Positions 29,111-30,573 of a stretch of 30,573 bases of DNA are shown here, piece by piece. The stretch is from Gnetum montanum. Lineage: Eukaryota; Streptophyta; Gnetopsida; Gnetales; Gnetaceae. The notes under the pieces were generated by a model that saw only the letters and a program-made list of their open reading frames with translations, ran no database searches and had not been told where the DNA came from. Positions within the stretch are counted from its first letter, which is position 1, and each line of letters opens with the position of its first letter. The DNA is taken from positions 80,620 to 111,192 of the forward strand of contig MNCI01001974.1 of NCBI GenBank assembly GCA_015680685.1. Direction: 5' to 3'. Made by a program: the position numbers and the translations under genes.

Positions 29111-29790
29111 ATAATCATGCTACTACCTTATTGCCCCATCCCCACTATCGCTATGCATCTCCCTCTTAGGCTAATGAAACCCTTCTTCATTCAAAACCCT
29201 CTATCGTTGTCATGCTTGCTTCATGTGTTGTCATCGTGTAGCCTATACAAGTTGGCCTATCCACTACCTCCACATAGTTATGCTCCCACACTCCATCCCT
29301 CACCTCGTGCTACCTAACATTGACTATGACCTATCTCATGTAGCATACCAAACCCTTATAAGCACCTCCATCGTCTCTTTGTCCTACTGTCACTGCTTGC
29401 TCACCTTCCTAAGTAGGTAGAGAAAAACAAAACAAATAAATTTTAAGGCCACATGGCTTGGAGAAGGACCATGCAGGCCTTGCAAATGGTCACAAGCCAT
29501 TACGTTGCACAAACGCCAATCATCGTGCTACTCTATGATAAGGTCCTTTGGCCCGAGACCATGAGGCATCATGGTAGGATACTAAATTATTGTCTATGGT
29601 TGCTACCTAGGCCTTACTATCATAACGCTGTCATGCTACTGGATTCCTTGCTACTATATCCCTTGCTTCTACCCTGTGTTTCCACAAGCCTGTATTACTT
29701 GCGCCATGCTTGTCACATAGCTCTTCACTATGCCTACCTTCCACCATTGTGCATTCACCTCACCTACCATCCTACCTTTGCCTTAGGAAA
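29111..29790. other. Noncoding stretch, nothing recognised
   Basis: Open frames at 29102-29800 are rich in Leu, His, Pro and Tyr, overlap in different frames and show no motif; I treat them as chance. Confidence 0.5.
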
Positions 29791-29792
29791 AA

Positions 29793-30211
29793 ATATATAA
29801 TAATAATAAATATATATAAATAAAACTTATATTAAACATGTATTTAGTTTGATACTATTTTGACCTAGTTCACCATATTTTATTCTATTTTTACTCAATT
29901 TTACCTTAATATTACTTTATTTTACGTTCTTTTACTAAGTTTTACCCTTTCTTTGCTTCATGGTAACTCTACCAAGTCAAATAGATCATGTACCATGGTT
30001 TACTAAGGCCTTAAACTAGCAACATGGCCTACCAAAGTCTTAAATTAACAACCTGTGACATTATTTGACTACATTCTTCCATCATTTAGCATTATTTGGA
30101 CCTTGATTCACTTAATTTGACATCATTTAACATTAATAAGGTCTTATTTGACCTTAATTGAAACCATTTTATTCAGTTTTGATCATCATTTTTCCTTCAT
30201 TTGATCCTATC
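29793..30211 (+). repeat. Noncoding repeat family, copy 3 (cut by LTR insertion)
   Basis: Matches the first part of copy 2 (24283-24610): TAATAATAAATATATAT start, CATATTTTATTCTATTTTTAC, then 30-bp units near 29998-30050 (TACTAAGGCCTTAAACTAGC). It is interrupted at 30212 by an LTR. Confidence 0.7.
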
Positions 30212-30573
30212 TGATGGGACGTGATATCGCATGGGTTGCGATATCGTGTACATGATATCGCGTCTTCCCCTGCAATATCGCGTACGCGATATCGAGCTGT
30301 GTCATCATATCTATGAATAAGGGGTAGCTCTCCCTTGTTTCCTCATCCTAGACTAGACAATAGGGAAACTCTGGCAGATTGATCACTCTAGAGATAGAAT
30401 ATTTTCCATGTGCTCACAGTAGGAGTCCTAAAGTGAACGGATCTTTATTCAAGCAAACATTGTACCTGAACACAAGTTTGTGTACGACAATAAAGACGAG
30501 CTTTCCGGATAGACCTTGCAGTGCATGGAATAGGATTTTATTATTGTTATTTATTAACTATTATTTATTACTT
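30212..30573 (+). repeat. Element 3 LTR, first 362 bp, runs off the window
   Basis: Starts TGATGGGACGTGATATCGC and follows the element 2 LTRs to the end of the window. It carries the U3 palindromes, TATGAATA (30312-30319) in place of TATAAATA, and AATAAA at 30489-30494, with a single copy of the 66-bp unit. Whether it is a 5' LTR or a solo LTR cannot be told here. The five bases before it are CTATC. Confidence 0.92.
30222..30319 (+). promoter_or_regulatory. Element 3 LTR U3 palindrome array and TATA-like box
   Basis: Five GATATC-type sites (TGATATCGC, GCGATATCG, ATGATATCGCG, AATATCGCG, GCGATATCG) precede the TATA position, where the box has decayed to TATGAATA. Confidence 0.65.

Noticed and set aside
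29102-29800. Three overlapping ORFs rich in Leu, His and Tyr
   Set aside because: They lie in different overlapping frames, have no motif and have a composition expected of C/T-rich noncoding DNA.

Overview
This window looks like intergenic DNA from a large, repeat-rich plant nuclear genome, probably a seed plant and possibly a gymnosperm. The evidence is several decayed Athila/Tat-like Ty3 LTR retrotransposons (tRNA-Asp primer site, FMDD reverse transcriptase), long noncoding repeats, and remnants of plant gene families: a yellow-stripe-like (YSL) transporter, a Euonymus-type (EUL) lectin and an arabinogalactan-peptide-like ORF. No bacterial-style operons, tRNA or rRNA genes were seen. The species cannot be fixed from the sequence alone.

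Layout. Positions 1-5845 hold element 1, a retrotransposon on the minus strand. Read from right to left it has a 5' LTR (5001-5845), a tRNA-Asp-type primer binding site, gag, protease, reverse transcriptase and the start of RNase H; it runs off the left edge. Positions 5846-7152 and 14210-about 15825 are two halves of one older noncoding repeat. They are split by element 2 (7153-14209, plus strand), a 7,057-bp retrotransposon flanked by the 5-bp target duplication ATGGA. Element 2 has two LTRs of the same family as element 1, and gag plus protease, but no reverse transcriptase, RNase H or integrase. Where homology to element 1 stops (near 11183) it carries a T-rich tandem array and about 1.7 kb of unexplained DNA. 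It therefore looks like a non-autonomous deletion derivative dependent on relatives such as element 1.

From 15.8 to 20.9 kb the DNA is noncoding, with a GC-rich island (16.93-17.35 kb) and a 1.8-kb field of imperfect GGACTA...TAGTCC palindromes. From 21.4 to 23.6 kb is a cluster of gene remnants: an EUL lectin fragment with one stop (minus), an ORF resembling an arabinogalactan peptide (minus), and the C-terminal half of a YSL transporter with two stops and a frameshift or deletion (plus). From about 24.28 to 26.62 kb lies a second copy of the noncoding repeat. Simple and palindromic repeats follow, then a third partial copy (29.79-30.21 kb) interrupted at 30212 by another LTR of the same family, which runs off the right edge.

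No intact, confidently functional protein gene is present apart from the possible short arabinogalactan peptide. The most unusual signals are the clustered CGATATCG palindromes in the U3 of every LTR, the gag-protease-only element, its duplicated polypurine tract, and a shortened CCHC-like box shared by the two gag genes. Both N characters sit at places suggestive of assembly joins.
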